Origin: Malaciobacter marinus
GTDB taxonomy: Bacteria > Campylobacterota > Campylobacteria > Campylobacterales > Arcobacteraceae
Length of the DNA: 64,000 nucleotides
Direction: 5' to 3'
NCBI RefSeq assembly: GCF_003544855.1
Contig: NZ_CP032101.1
Location: forward strand, 434,001 to 498,000
The position numbers and the translations under genes were made by a program. This document shows positions 8,974 to 17,339 of the stretch, piece after piece. The number at the start of each line of letters is the position of its first letter. Position 1 is the first letter of the stretch. The notes under the pieces were generated by a model that saw only the letters and a list, made by a program, of their open reading frames with translations, was not told the origin of the DNA and did not search any database.

Positions 8974-9596
8974 CTTGCCAACCTAAAGTTAAATGTAATT
9001 GTTGCATTTTTAAAAGTTCCAGCAACATCATCTTTTGATGGTTTAAATCTCCATCTTTTCATAGCTTTTATTGCTGCTCTTTCAAATACACCTTCAGGAT
9101 CTGATTTCATAACTTTTACATCTGAAACGAATCCACTTGAATCTATTTTAAACGCAAGTTGTACAAATCCCTCTTGTCTTCTTATCTTAGCTCTTCTTGG
9201 GTACCTTGGATTTACTCTTGTAATTGCTGTTAACATATTTGCATCTAAAAGGTTTGAACCTAACTCAATTTGCGCCCCATTTAAAGAGTTAATTGAAGAT
9301 ATATCAATATTTGGATTAACTGCCAATGGCTTGATCTTCATATTTTTATCAAGTTTTTTGTTTAGATTTGTTTTTAAATCTAATTTTTTTGGTTCTACTT
9401 TTTTTACAGGCTCTTTTGGTTTAACTCTTTTTTTCTTCTCAATATGCGTATCTTTTTTATCTCTTAGATATGTAAGCTGTATAGGATTTGACTCTTTTTT
9501 TACTACATCACTTTGTGTAGTTGTCATTTTTTGCATAAGCAAAAACATACCAACACTAATAAAAAAAGATAAACATATAGCTATGATAACTCTCAT
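8970..9596 (-). CDS. tonB: TonB energy transducer
   Basis: 208 residues. One N-terminal membrane anchor (residues 2-24) is followed by a Lys/Pro/Val-rich spacer (KKRVKPKEPVKKVEPKK). The C-terminal domain (about 125-208) has the TonB_C pattern: VNPRYPRRAKIRRQEGFVQLAFKIDSSGFVSDVKVMKSDP then FERAAIKAMKRWRFKP. It links the proton-motive force harvested by ExbB/ExbD to outer-membrane receptors, of which this window has five. The spacer is short, as in TonB2-type proteins. The gene starts 1 bp after exbD and overlaps the TPR gene. It uses an anchor lacking the classical long Pro-rich arm of E. coli TonB. Confidence 0.9.
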   Translation of the reverse strand: MRVIIAICLSFFISVGMFLLMQKMTTTQSDVVKKESNPIQLTYLRDKKDTHIEKKKRVKPKEPVKKVEPKKLDLKTNLNKKLDKNMKIKPLAVNPNIDISSINSLNGAQIELGSNLLDANMLTAITRVNPRYPRRAKIRRQEGFVQLAFKIDSSGFVSDVKVMKSDPEGVFERAAIKAMKRWRFKPSKDDVAGTFKNATITFNFRLAR

Positions 9597-9597
9597 A

Positions 9598-10002
9598 TCA
9601 ATTCTTTAATGTTGAGATTGAAATATTTGTAATACCTGCAAGTCTTACTTGATCCATAACTTTTACTAAAACACCAGTTCTTGAGTCTTTATCTGATTGA
9701 ACTACAACGCTATTTTGTGAATTAGTAGCTTTTAATCTTTCAATATTTGATCTAACTGCTCTTATGTCAACCATTCTTTTATCAATCCAAATTTCATCAT
9801 TGTTTTTAATTGCAATTAATATATTTGCTTGTGCTTTTTGCTGACTTGTTTTCGCACTTGGTCTATTTACTTCAACCCCAGCTTCTTTAACAAATGATGT
9901 AGTTACAATAAAAAATATAAGCATAATAAATACTACATCAAGCATAGGAGTTAGGTTTATCTCTGTCTCTTCTTTATTATTTTTGTGGGAAAATCTTCTC
10001 AT
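9598..10002 (-). CDS. exbD: ExbD biopolymer transport protein
   Basis: 134 residues. The cytoplasmic start (MRRFSHKNNKEETEINLTPMLDVVFIMLIFFIVTTSF) contains the conserved LTPMLDVVFIMLIFF helix with the proton-carrying Asp (D22). A periplasmic domain of about 90 residues follows. It forms the ion-conducting core with ExbB and starts at the base where exbB ends, so the two are translationally coupled. Length and layout match ExbD of TonB2 systems. Confidence 0.92.
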   Translation of the reverse strand: MRRFSHKNNKEETEINLTPMLDVVFIMLIFFIVTTSFVKEAGVEVNRPSAKTSQQKAQANILIAIKNNDEIWIDKRMVDIRAVRSNIERLKATNSQNSVVVQSDKDSRTGVLVKVMDQVRLAGITNISISTLKN

Positions 10003-10520
10003 TATAAAACCTTTGAAATCTCTAAATATAATTTATCTGTATGGTATTTGATTGATAGTTCTAATTTCTTTTCAAATAGTATTCCACTTAGTGCAACTAC
10101 CATTCCTGCCATTGTTGGAATAGTTGCCATTGAAACACCATTTGCCATAGATTTAACATCACTTGTTCCATTTAATGCCATTACATCAAATACTTCAATC
10201 ATCCCTGTAACAGTTCCTAAAAGTCCCACAAGTGGGCATACTATAATTAAAGTTTTTATAAAACTAAGACCTGTTTTCAATTTTGTATTTGAATCTTCAA
10301 TTATGTATTTTTTTATCTCTTCTTTAAATTTTTGATTCACTTTTGAGTTTTTTAAATCACCTAATAAACTTTTTTTGTATTTTCTATACTCAAAGCTTAT
10401 GTAAATATATCGCTCAACTAGTAGTGCCCATAAAAATAGGGCAATACCAAACACTATATAAAGTACAAAGCCACCTCTTTCAAAGAAGCCAAATAGATTA
10501 TCTATGTATATATCAATCAT
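10002..10520 (-). CDS. exbB: ExbB proton-channel protein (short form)
   Basis: 172 residues with three transmembrane helices (about 15-35, 85-110, 125-150). The MotA/TolQ/ExbB motif is seen in GLSFIKTLIIVCPLVGLLGTVTGMIEVFDVMALNGTSDVKSMANGVSMATIPTMAGMVVALSG. This is the short TonB2-type ExbB lacking a long periplasmic N-terminus. It overlaps the preceding, longer ExbB-like gene by 8 bases and the following exbD by 1 base. It forms the proton channel with ExbD. Confidence 0.9.
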   Translation of the reverse strand: MIDIYIDNLFGFFERGGFVLYIVFGIALFLWALLVERYIYISFEYRKYKKSLLGDLKNSKVNQKFKEEIKKYIIEDSNTKLKTGLSFIKTLIIVCPLVGLLGTVTGMIEVFDVMALNGTSDVKSMANGVSMATIPTMAGMVVALSGILFEKKLELSIKYHTDKLYLEISKVL

Positions 10521-11838
10521 TTTGTTTTAAATTTTTTGCTAACATTCCAATACTTTGCTCTTCTAAAATAGATACAATTGCTTCTGATTTTGAAGAGATG
10601 TATGTATATGCAAAAAGTAAAGGAATTGCTGTAACTAAACCTAAAACTGTTGTAATTAAAGCTGTTGAGATACCTCCAGCCATTAGTTTTGGGTCACCTG
10701 TACCAAATAAAGTGATTGCTTGGAAAGTTGCAATCATACCTGTAACAGTTCCTAGTAATCCAAGTAGTGGAGTTACTGCTGCAAGTAGTTTTACGAAACT
10801 TTGTCCTTTTTTGATATTATTTGTTTCTTTTAATATTGCTTCACCAATTTTAATCTCTAAATCACTTATTGAATCATTTATATTCTTATAAAATATTCCT
10901 GCTATTTTTCCTAAAGAGTTTGAGTCATCATATTTTGAGATATCTTTTCTTTGCTTTCTTATTTTTGTATGAATGATATTTAAAACTATCATTTTATAAA
11001 TTGCAAAAAGTAAACCAAGTCCACCTAATGTAAGAATAATATATCCTACAATTCCACCTTGATTTATTCTATCCATTAGTGTTGGATTATTTCCAAGCAT
11101 TGTAAAAAGTGTACCTTTTGTTGGGTCAATTAAAATATTTTTAATCTCATTTGAACTATTTTCAAACTCTTTTGCACTATCTTTATAGCTTGATGCTGGT
11201 TGAACTGATAATTCAATCAAAGCATTCATATCATCAGAATATGTTAAAAATTCTCCCTTTGAAAAAGCCGAAAACTGACCAACTCTTGTAACTTCTTGAG
11301 TATTTTTTTCTCCATTATGTGCAATAACAGTTGCTTCATATTTTGAAATATTTCCACTTTGAATAATTTCATCTAACATTGTATGCCAAAATGTTGTAAG
11401 TTCATCAATTGTTGGAAGTTTTTTCGAATTAGAGAATTTTGTGAAAACTTCTTTCTTTTGTGGAAACTGTGATGCTGTGAAACTTCTTTTATAACTTGTC
11501 AAAAAGTCAGCTGATGTTTGTCTAACACTTCCAAACATTTCACCTAAATCACCAATTTTAATATTTAGTTCTGACTCTTTTTTAGCCAAGATTTTTTCAT
11601 TTTTCTCAATAATCTTTTTAAGTCTTGCTGTTTCAAGATTCTCTTGTTTTAACTCTCTTTTTGTTTTATTTAATAGCTCTTTTTGTCTATTTTTATTTTC
11701 AATAAAATCTTTTAATCTTTTATTCTCTTGAATTATTTCTTTATTAGAAGATTGTTTAACATTATTTAGTAAAGAGTTTAAATCAAGGGCAAAACTTGAA
11801 TTTATAAGTAATAATACAGTTAATATATATTTAATCAT
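10513..11838 (-). CDS. TtpC-like MotA/TolQ/ExbB protein with coiled-coil periplasmic region
   Basis: 441 residues. A signal peptide (MIKYILTVLLLINSSFA) precedes a coiled-coil periplasmic region (about 25-115) and a further extracytoplasmic domain up to about 255. A three-helix ExbB-like core follows (GGIVGYIILTLGGLGLLFAIYKM; FVKLLAAVTPLLGLLGTVTGMIATFQAITLFGTGDPKLMAGGISTALITTVLGLVTAIPLLFAYTY). This architecture is that of TtpC, the additional component required by the Vibrio TonB2 complex. It overlaps both neighbours by 1 and 8 bases. Assignment to TtpC rests on domain layout and gene order. Confidence 0.82.
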   Translation of the reverse strand: MIKYILTVLLLINSSFALDLNSLLNNVKQSSNKEIIQENKRLKDFIENKNRQKELLNKTKRELKQENLETARLKKIIEKNEKILAKKESELNIKIGDLGEMFGSVRQTSADFLTSYKRSFTASQFPQKKEVFTKFSNSKKLPTIDELTTFWHTMLDEIIQSGNISKYEATVIAHNGEKNTQEVTRVGQFSAFSKGEFLTYSDDMNALIELSVQPASSYKDSAKEFENSSNEIKNILIDPTKGTLFTMLGNNPTLMDRINQGGIVGYIILTLGGLGLLFAIYKMIVLNIIHTKIRKQRKDISKYDDSNSLGKIAGIFYKNINDSISDLEIKIGEAILKETNNIKKGQSFVKLLAAVTPLLGLLGTVTGMIATFQAITLFGTGDPKLMAGGISTALITTVLGLVTAIPLLFAYTYISSKSEAIVSILEEQSIGMLAKNLKQND

Positions 11839-12584
11839 TACATACCTTTCTTAGTTAGAAATGGAAGGTTTAATAAATCAACATTTTGATGTTTTTTAGC
11901 GATTTTAATACCTTTTCTTATATTTGATTTTGCATCACTATTATCTATTTTTACCCAAGATTTAGTTTGCTTATTCCAGTATCCATACTCTTTTAAGTCT
12001 AAACTTTGATAATATAATGCAGTTCTTCCTAATCTTAAAAAGTTATATGTTTTATTATCAATTTTATCTTGATAAGTTTCTATATTATTTGAGTAGTCAT
12101 ACTCAATTTTAAATGCTTCTAAAATAATTCTATATTTCTCTGCTGTTTTAATATCAGATTTATCTAAACTTGTTTTTAATTTTTCTATTCTATTTGTTCT
12201 TTCTTCTAAAAGAAAAGGCATATCCATTTTTACAAGTTGTTCTAAACTCTCTACCATTTTTAGCATAAGTGGAAAAATATTTTTTTGAGTATTTTCTATA
12301 TCAATTAATTGTTGGTCAATATTTTTTAACTCATTTTCTTGTGAACTTAGTATTTTTCTTAGTTGATTGTTGTAGATTCTACTATTTTTAAGTTCGGCAT
12401 TTGTATATTTATATACACTTAATATCTCTTGAGTTTTTTCATCAAGATTGTCTATTTTTTTTTGGTATGTTTTCAATTTATTGTTTGTTTTTTCAATTAT
12501 ATTCATTGATTTATCAATTTCATCAGCCATTATTGATGAAATTGATAAAATTGAAAAAAAGCCAATTTTTAAAAGCCAATTCAT
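11838..12584 (-). CDS. DUF3450-like periplasmic coiled-coil protein
   Basis: 248 residues with a signal peptide (MNWLLKIGFFSILSISSIMA), a long coiled coil (about 22-100) and a C-terminal region with LRLGRTALYYQSLDLKEYGYWNKQTKSW, which is characteristic of DUF3450. It is the first gene of the TonB2-type operon, the same position as in Vibrio and Shewanella clusters. It probably interacts with the TtpC-like protein in the periplasm. A Fur-like site lies 24 bp upstream of its ATG, so the whole energising cluster is probably iron-regulated. Confidence 0.75.
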   Translation of the reverse strand: MNWLLKIGFFSILSISSIMADEIDKSMNIIEKTNNKLKTYQKKIDNLDEKTQEILSVYKYTNAELKNSRIYNNQLRKILSSQENELKNIDQQLIDIENTQKNIFPLMLKMVESLEQLVKMDMPFLLEERTNRIEKLKTSLDKSDIKTAEKYRIILEAFKIEYDYSNNIETYQDKIDNKTYNFLRLGRTALYYQSLDLKEYGYWNKQTKSWVKIDNSDAKSNIRKGIKIAKKHQNVDLLNLPFLTKKGM

Positions 12585-12607
12585 TTATAACCTTTTTATG
12601 TTAATTT

Positions 12608-12622
12608 TGAGAATTATAATCA
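12608..12622 (-). promoter_or_regulatory. Fur-box-like site of the TonB operon
   Basis: TGAGAATTATAATCA differs by one base from the site at 29402-29416 (TGATAATTATAATCA). It lies 24 bp upstream of the first gene of the DUF3450/exbB/exbD/tonB operon. Fur binding is inferred. Confidence 0.55.
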
Positions 12623-12694
12623 ATAATGAATAAAAGTAAACTTATTTATTAATCTTTCATGATAAGAAACAGTTAATTTTATTCATAACCTATA

Positions 12695-12724
12695 AAAACA
12701 AATAGTAATATTACTATTTGTTTT
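12695..12724 (-). terminator. Terminator of the first PepSY operon
   Basis: A perfect 30-bp palindrome is centred between 12709 and 12710 (arm core AACAAATAGTAAT). On the minus strand a run of T follows. It includes the stop codon of the NikL-like gene and closes the operon that starts at 17235. Confidence 0.7.
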
Positions 12725-13214
12725 TTAGTTCTAAAAGAAGTTTATTAGTGTTTTTTATACTAATAAAAATAGTTGCAAGAAGTAGAATAAAAGCGATTAA
12801 AATACTAATAGTAACAGCATTACTAGTTGCAATTGTAGCATCTGTTCTACTTCTTTTTTTTGGTTTTTCTTTACTTTTTTCAGAAACTTTAACTTCTTTA
12901 AAACCATCAGGAGGGGCAATACCATCTTTGATAACAGTATGACCTTCTCCCCCATCTAAAACTATTTGATAAGGAATTTTTGGAATATCAATAGTAAGTT
13001 CATTAGAAGCAGGAAGTCTTTTCTCAAAAAGAATCTCTTTATTGTGTAATGCCTCTAAAACCAATAAAGCACCAGCAGCACTTTGTCCTGTATTAAATAC
13101 TCCTTGAGCAGTAATTGTTCCATCTTCATTATCCATTACACTTAAAACTAGTGAATGTGAATATAAAAATATAGGAGTTAATAAAATTAGTAATAAACTA
13201 GATATTTTTTTCAT
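12714..13214 (-). CDS. NikL-like small periplasmic protein with C-terminal membrane anchor
   Basis: 166 residues: a signal peptide (MKKISSLLLILLTPIFLYS), mature start HSLVLSVMDNEDGTITAQGVFNTG, a beta-rich domain ending VVLDGGEGHTVIKDGIAP-like sequence, a basic linker (KSKEKPKKRSR) and one C-terminal transmembrane helix (136-158). The AH/SH-start, GxFxxGxxAxGA and LDGGxGH pattern recalls NikL/CbiL, the small extracytoplasmic component of nickel/cobalt ECF systems, but no family is certain. It is the last gene of a receptor-DUF3649-PepSY operon and overlaps the PepSY gene by 17 bases. A paralogue lies at 27000-27485 in the same relation to a second PepSY gene, so the two proteins probably act together. 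Confidence 0.65.
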   Translation of the reverse strand: MKKISSLLLILLTPIFLYSHSLVLSVMDNEDGTITAQGVFNTGQSAAGALLVLEALHNKEILFEKRLPASNELTIDIPKIPYQIVLDGGEGHTVIKDGIAPPDGFKEVKVSEKSKEKPKKRSRTDATIATSNAVTISILIAFILLLATIFISIKNTNKLLLELKNK

Positions 13215-14790
13215 CTTTAACCTTTTTATTTAAAATCCAAAATGATTTAGCTTCACTTCTATTAGAAGGAAGTTTTTTAGCAACATAAATTAAAATTGCA
13301 CCAAATAGAATAAGTGAAATATCCACAGTAAGTATATTTTTTAGATTAAAACTTATAAGTTCAAAAAAAGAGAATCCAGAATTTATTGAGTGAATAAATG
13401 CAGAAAGAATAAAAATTACTCCACCAGAGTATAAAAACTCTTTAGAAGCTTGATAAGAGTTGATTCTAAAAAAAGACCAAAAAAGAGTAAAAAGCCAAAC
13501 ATTATAAAAAATGCCTTGTTGCCAAAGTACTCTATGCTCTAAAGAGAAAGGAAGTAGCCATTGAAGTAAAAAAAGCACTCCAGTTGCTGGTATTACACCA
13601 ATCATACTTGCAAGAGTAAATTTTCCTAACCAGTGATAAAATGTAATTTTTTTATCATACTTCTTAGCTTTTTTTTCTAAATATAACATCATCGCAAAAC
13701 CAATTGCAATTGCACATAAAGCCATAATAATTGCAACTATAATTCTTGAAAAGATATCTATTCCAAATAAAAAATGTAAGAAAAATAGACTCTCAGCTAC
13801 AAATACAGGCCAAACTTTATCCATAACTTTTTGATTTTTTATTAGTTTTCCTGATTGGGCATTTAAAGTAACTGTTGGACGATTAAATATTCCTCCATTT
13901 AAAAATGGTTTATAAGGGTTATATCCTACTATTTCTACTTGTGATGATTTGTCATTCCAGTTTTTTAATCTTATTTGTTTAAAAGTAAGGTCAGGATTAA
14001 CTTTTGAAGCTTTTTTTAGTAGCTCTTTTAACTCAAGCATTTTTGTTGGTTCATTTAATTTTTTAATAGGTTTATTCTCTTCAAAGAGTACTTTCCCTAC
14101 AACTTCATCAATTGCTTTTGCTTGCCCTTTTGAAACTATTTTTGACATAGGTCCTGAACTTATTAAACCAACATTCATAACAGCTCCACTTAAAGTAATA
14201 AGTAAAAATGGTAAAAATGCCCAAGTAAATACTTTTACATGTATTTTAGAAAATACTGCTTGTTGATTTTTCCCTTTATTTGCAAATTTAAATAAGTATA
14301 TTAAAATAAGTCCTGTAATAGTTAAAACTAAAGTTCCAACTGCTACAAAGCCAAAAGATAAACGACCTATTAGTTTTAAAGGTTGCCCATAATGTAGCTC
14401 ATTTAAAAAATCAGCAAGATGAGATTTTTCTTTTGTTTCATCCTCTAATCTCTCTTTTGTTGTAGGATTAAAAGCGATTGGCTTTACAAAAGGGTTTGTA
14501 ATTATAACAGCGGGGTCATTCATCCTTCCAGGAAGATTTATTAATATATCATCTTTTGGAAAACTTTCATCTTCTAAAACTTTATTTATCATATAATTAT
14601 AATCTATATTAAAAATATCAGTAGTTTGGATATGTCTTGATGGTTTTTCCCATGTTTTAATATAAGGAAGAAGTATTGCAAAAATACCAAAAAATATCGC
14701 AATATACATAATTATAGAAAAAATTACTCCAGCAGCGATATGAATTCTAAAAAGTCTTTGTTTAAAAAGTTTTGATTTGCTCTCTTGCAT
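13198..14790 (-). CDS. PepSY-associated membrane protein (PiuB-like)
   Basis: 530 residues. The N-terminal helix FRIHIAAGVIFSIIMYIAIFFGIFAIL is followed by a periplasmic PepSY-like region (LNELHYGQPLKLIGRLSFGFVAVG), the KIHVKVFTWAFLPFLLITLSGAVMNVG helix and more C-terminal helices (about seven in all). His residues in HIAAG, LHYGQP, HVKVF and LHFLFGID are placed as in PepSY_TM proteins, which include PiuB and heme-coordinating siderophore reductases such as FoxB/FpvG. Downstream of a siderophore receptor this suggests reduction of ferric siderophore at the inner membrane. It lies 9 bp from the DUF3649-like gene. Reductase activity is inferred from the family. Confidence 0.82.
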   Translation of the reverse strand: MQESKSKLFKQRLFRIHIAAGVIFSIIMYIAIFFGIFAILLPYIKTWEKPSRHIQTTDIFNIDYNYMINKVLEDESFPKDDILINLPGRMNDPAVIITNPFVKPIAFNPTTKERLEDETKEKSHLADFLNELHYGQPLKLIGRLSFGFVAVGTLVLTITGLILIYLFKFANKGKNQQAVFSKIHVKVFTWAFLPFLLITLSGAVMNVGLISSGPMSKIVSKGQAKAIDEVVGKVLFEENKPIKKLNEPTKMLELKELLKKASKVNPDLTFKQIRLKNWNDKSSQVEIVGYNPYKPFLNGGIFNRPTVTLNAQSGKLIKNQKVMDKVWPVFVAESLFFLHFLFGIDIFSRIIVAIIMALCAIAIGFAMMLYLEKKAKKYDKKITFYHWLGKFTLASMIGVIPATGVLFLLQWLLPFSLEHRVLWQQGIFYNVWLFTLFWSFFRINSYQASKEFLYSGGVIFILSAFIHSINSGFSFFELISFNLKNILTVDISLILFGAILIYVAKKLPSNRSEAKSFWILNKKVKDEKNI

Positions 14791-14799
14791 ATAAAATCC

Positions 14800-15102
14800 T
14801 TAATATAATATATAAAGTGCAATTGCACAAATTGTAGTTGGGATTAAGAATCTAAGTAATGCAATAAGTTTTGTATAAGATAGTGCAATCCATGTTGTAG
14901 CGCAAGCCCATGCTAAAGTATTAAACATTATTGAAATTATTGTAGATTCTTGAATTTTAAGTGGGAGAATAAAAGCAAGTAGTGTCATAAATAAATAAGA
15001 AAGAATTAATCCTCCAAATATACTTAAAACAACTCTAAACCAGCCTAATATTTTTCCATTTTCTTCAGGAGTATTTAGTTTTGTATATGTCTTTTTTATC
15101 AT
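14800..15102 (-). CDS. Small membrane protein, DUF3649-like
   Basis: 100 residues with three hydrophobic helices (about 21-48, 52-75, 80-100). The start TKLNTPEENGKILGWFRVVLSIFGGLILSYL and the FNTLAWACATTWIAL segment recur in the paralogue at 29059-29379. Size, helices and position between a TonB receptor and a PepSY protein fit the DUF3649 / iron-uptake membrane protein family. The biochemical role is unknown. It is separated from the receptor gene by 39 bp containing a strong hairpin. Confidence 0.65.
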   Translation of the reverse strand: MIKKTYTKLNTPEENGKILGWFRVVLSIFGGLILSYLFMTLLAFILPLKIQESTIISIMFNTLAWACATTWIALSYTKLIALLRFLIPTTICAIALYILY

Positions 15103-15117
15103 ATATTACCTTTGTTT

Positions 15118-15140
15118 ATTTCCCCAAAATTTGGGGAAAT
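15118..15140 (-). other. Intercistronic hairpin between receptor and inner-membrane genes
   Basis: A perfect 11-bp inverted repeat (ATTTCCCCAAA / TTTGGGGAAAT) surrounds a single central A and begins 2 bp after the receptor stop codon. No T-run follows on the minus strand. It may stabilise the receptor mRNA or partly stop transcription, allowing more receptor than inner-membrane protein. Confidence 0.55.
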
Positions 15141-15141
15141 T

Positions 15142-17235
15142 TTAAAATCTATAGCTAATACTAGCCATAACTGTTCTAGCAGTTCCTGCATAAACTCTTG
15201 TTCCTCTAGCATTACTTGATAAAGCACCATCAACATATTTTTCATCAGTTAAATTTTGAACACTTAAATTTACTCTGTAATTGCCTTTTTTATAACCAAG
15301 TGTTGCATTGTAGATAATTTCTGAGTCAAATTTTATTTTATTTGCATCATCTGCATATCTACTTCCTAAATACCTAGCTCCACCTCCAATATACATATTT
15401 GGAAGATTTAATGAAGTTAAATTATATGTAGTAAATATATTTGCTGTATGTTTTGGTATATTTCTTAATTCATTATCATTGTTATCTTTGTTTTTTGTAT
15501 CTGTATATCCATATGATGCAACAATTGACCAGTTTGAAGTAATTTGTCCTGATAAGTCAAACTCAAAACCTTTACTTTTTTGTACCCCACTTGCAATAGA
15601 GGCTTGGTTTGTTGGATCATTTGGATCACTTAAAGCAATATTCTCTTTTTCTATTTTAAACATTGCAGCAGTAAGATGAAGATTATCATTAAATAGTTTT
15701 TGTTTAACTCCTATTTCATATCCTTTACCCTCTTCAGGGTCAAGAATGTTTCCTTTAATATCATTTGCGCTATTTGGATTAAAAGACTCAGAATAGTTTG
15801 TATAAATAGAAGTTTGAGGTGTGATTTTATAAACTAATCCAAAAGATGGTGTTAAGGCATCACTTCTTTGCCCATTTTGTGGTTTTGATTCACTATATCT
15901 AACACCAGCACTAAAGATTAAATCATCTGTAAGATTTATGCTATCTTGTAAAAATGTTCCCCATGATTTAAAATATGTTTTATCATTTGACATATTCATT
16001 GCACCAGAGTGATCTGATAAATCAGTTAATGATTCATAATCAGGATGAGAAATATCTATATTATATGCAGCAAATGGGTCAAAAAACATATCTAGTTTTG
16101 AATAAGCTTTATTATAATCAATTCCAGCACTAATATTGTTTTTAAAATCTAAGATATTTACTTGTTTATTTAAAGTATATTGTAATACATGCTCTTGAAA
16201 CTCTTGTTTTTGATATGCATATGCTCTTTTTACTGTATTTGTAGCTTCATTGAAACTTTGTGGCATATGAACATTTCCATTATCTCCTATATAATCTATA
16301 TATCTATATCTTAAGTTAGAGTTCCAAGTATCAAAACTACTATCAAAATCAAAACCAACTATTTTTTGAGTCTTTTTAAACTCTTCATCTGGGTTAGAAA
16401 TAGTATTTTTTAAAGGTGCGATAAGTTTACCCTTACTATTAACATAAGTACCAAACGCAGATGCAGAAGTTTCATCTGTATACTCTGCTAAAACAGTTAA
16501 TGTATTATTTTCATCAAAGTCATATGCAATAGAAGGAGCAAGAAAAACTCTATTTGTATCTGTATTTGAGTTAGTATATCCTTCATCATATTTAAGTGTA
16601 GAAACCAATCTATATCTTAATGAACCATCTTCATTTATACTACCTGTTACATCAAGTTTTGGTGTATATGAGTTATTGTCTGTAAGTTCTAAAGATATTT
16701 CAGAAGAAGCCTCTTTTTGTGGTTTTTTACTAACTAAGTTTACTAATCCACCAGGACTTGACTCTCCATATTGTAAAGAGTCAGGTCCTTTTAAAACTTC
16801 AACTCTTTCAAGATTAAATATCTCAGGGTGAGCAATTTTATTAGTGATTTTTAAACTATCAAATAGAATTGGAACACTAGAAAATCCTCTCATCCCAATT
16901 TGAGTAGTTCTTCCATGACTATCACCTTGATAAGTTGTATTTGATGACATTTGTATAATATCTTCAATATTTTGAATTTGTGCATCTTGGATTAAGTCTT
17001 GATTAAATACTTGAATAGATTTTGCACTATTTTCTATATCTATATTTGTTCTATTTAGAGAAGGTTTCTCTTTTGTTAAGTAGTTTGATGTTTCACTTCC
17101 TATAATAGTAACACTATTTAGTTTTTTTGTCTCTTCTTTGTTCGTTTGTTTACTATTTGCAAGCAGGGGTGAACTTGCTAGTAAAATAGTACAAAGAGAT
17201 ATTGACAGCTTTTTTGGTAAACCAAAAGTTTTCAT
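15142..17235 (-). CDS. TonB-dependent siderophore receptor (FhuA-like)
   Basis: 697 residues with a signal peptide ending near LLANS and a probable TonB box LNSVTIIGS. The plug contains NSAKSIQVFNQDLIQD, GRTTQIGMRGFSSVPILFDS and VEVLKGPDSLQYGESSPGGLVNLVSKKP, the pattern of FhuA/FoxA-type hydroxamate receptors. The barrel ends with VMASISYRF. It heads an operon with DUF3649-like, PepSY and NikL-like genes, and an AraC regulator gene lies upstream on the same strand. It is closely related to the receptor at 18446-20521 over its full length (shared YDEGYTNSNT, EYTDETSASAFGT versus EYNKETSPTNFGT, SFGLVYKIT), so the pair arose by duplication. Confidence 0.9.
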   Translation of the reverse strand: MKTFGLPKKLSISLCTILLASSPLLANSKQTNKEETKKLNSVTIIGSETSNYLTKEKPSLNRTNIDIENSAKSIQVFNQDLIQDAQIQNIEDIIQMSSNTTYQGDSHGRTTQIGMRGFSSVPILFDSLKITNKIAHPEIFNLERVEVLKGPDSLQYGESSPGGLVNLVSKKPQKEASSEISLELTDNNSYTPKLDVTGSINEDGSLRYRLVSTLKYDEGYTNSNTDTNRVFLAPSIAYDFDENNTLTVLAEYTDETSASAFGTYVNSKGKLIAPLKNTISNPDEEFKKTQKIVGFDFDSSFDTWNSNLRYRYIDYIGDNGNVHMPQSFNEATNTVKRAYAYQKQEFQEHVLQYTLNKQVNILDFKNNISAGIDYNKAYSKLDMFFDPFAAYNIDISHPDYESLTDLSDHSGAMNMSNDKTYFKSWGTFLQDSINLTDDLIFSAGVRYSESKPQNGQRSDALTPSFGLVYKITPQTSIYTNYSESFNPNSANDIKGNILDPEEGKGYEIGVKQKLFNDNLHLTAAMFKIEKENIALSDPNDPTNQASIASGVQKSKGFEFDLSGQITSNWSIVASYGYTDTKNKDNNDNELRNIPKHTANIFTTYNLTSLNLPNMYIGGGARYLGSRYADDANKIKFDSEIIYNATLGYKKGNYRVNLSVQNLTDEKYVDGALSSNARGTRVYAGTARTVMASISYRF

Positions 17236-17277
17236 TTATGTGTACTCCTCAAATAATTTAGGGAATAATACATAAAA

Positions 17278-17292
17278 TGATTATGATTATCA
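17278..17292 (-). promoter_or_regulatory. Fur-box-like site in front of siderophore receptor
   Basis: TGATTATGATTATCA lies 43 bp upstream of the receptor ATG at 17235 and matches 14 of 15 positions of the perfect site at 22358-22372. Iron repression of the receptor-PepSY operon is inferred. Confidence 0.6.
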
Positions 17293-17339
17293 ATATGTTA
17301 ATATCATAAAAAGGAAAATATTAGCTACAAAAAGGAAAT

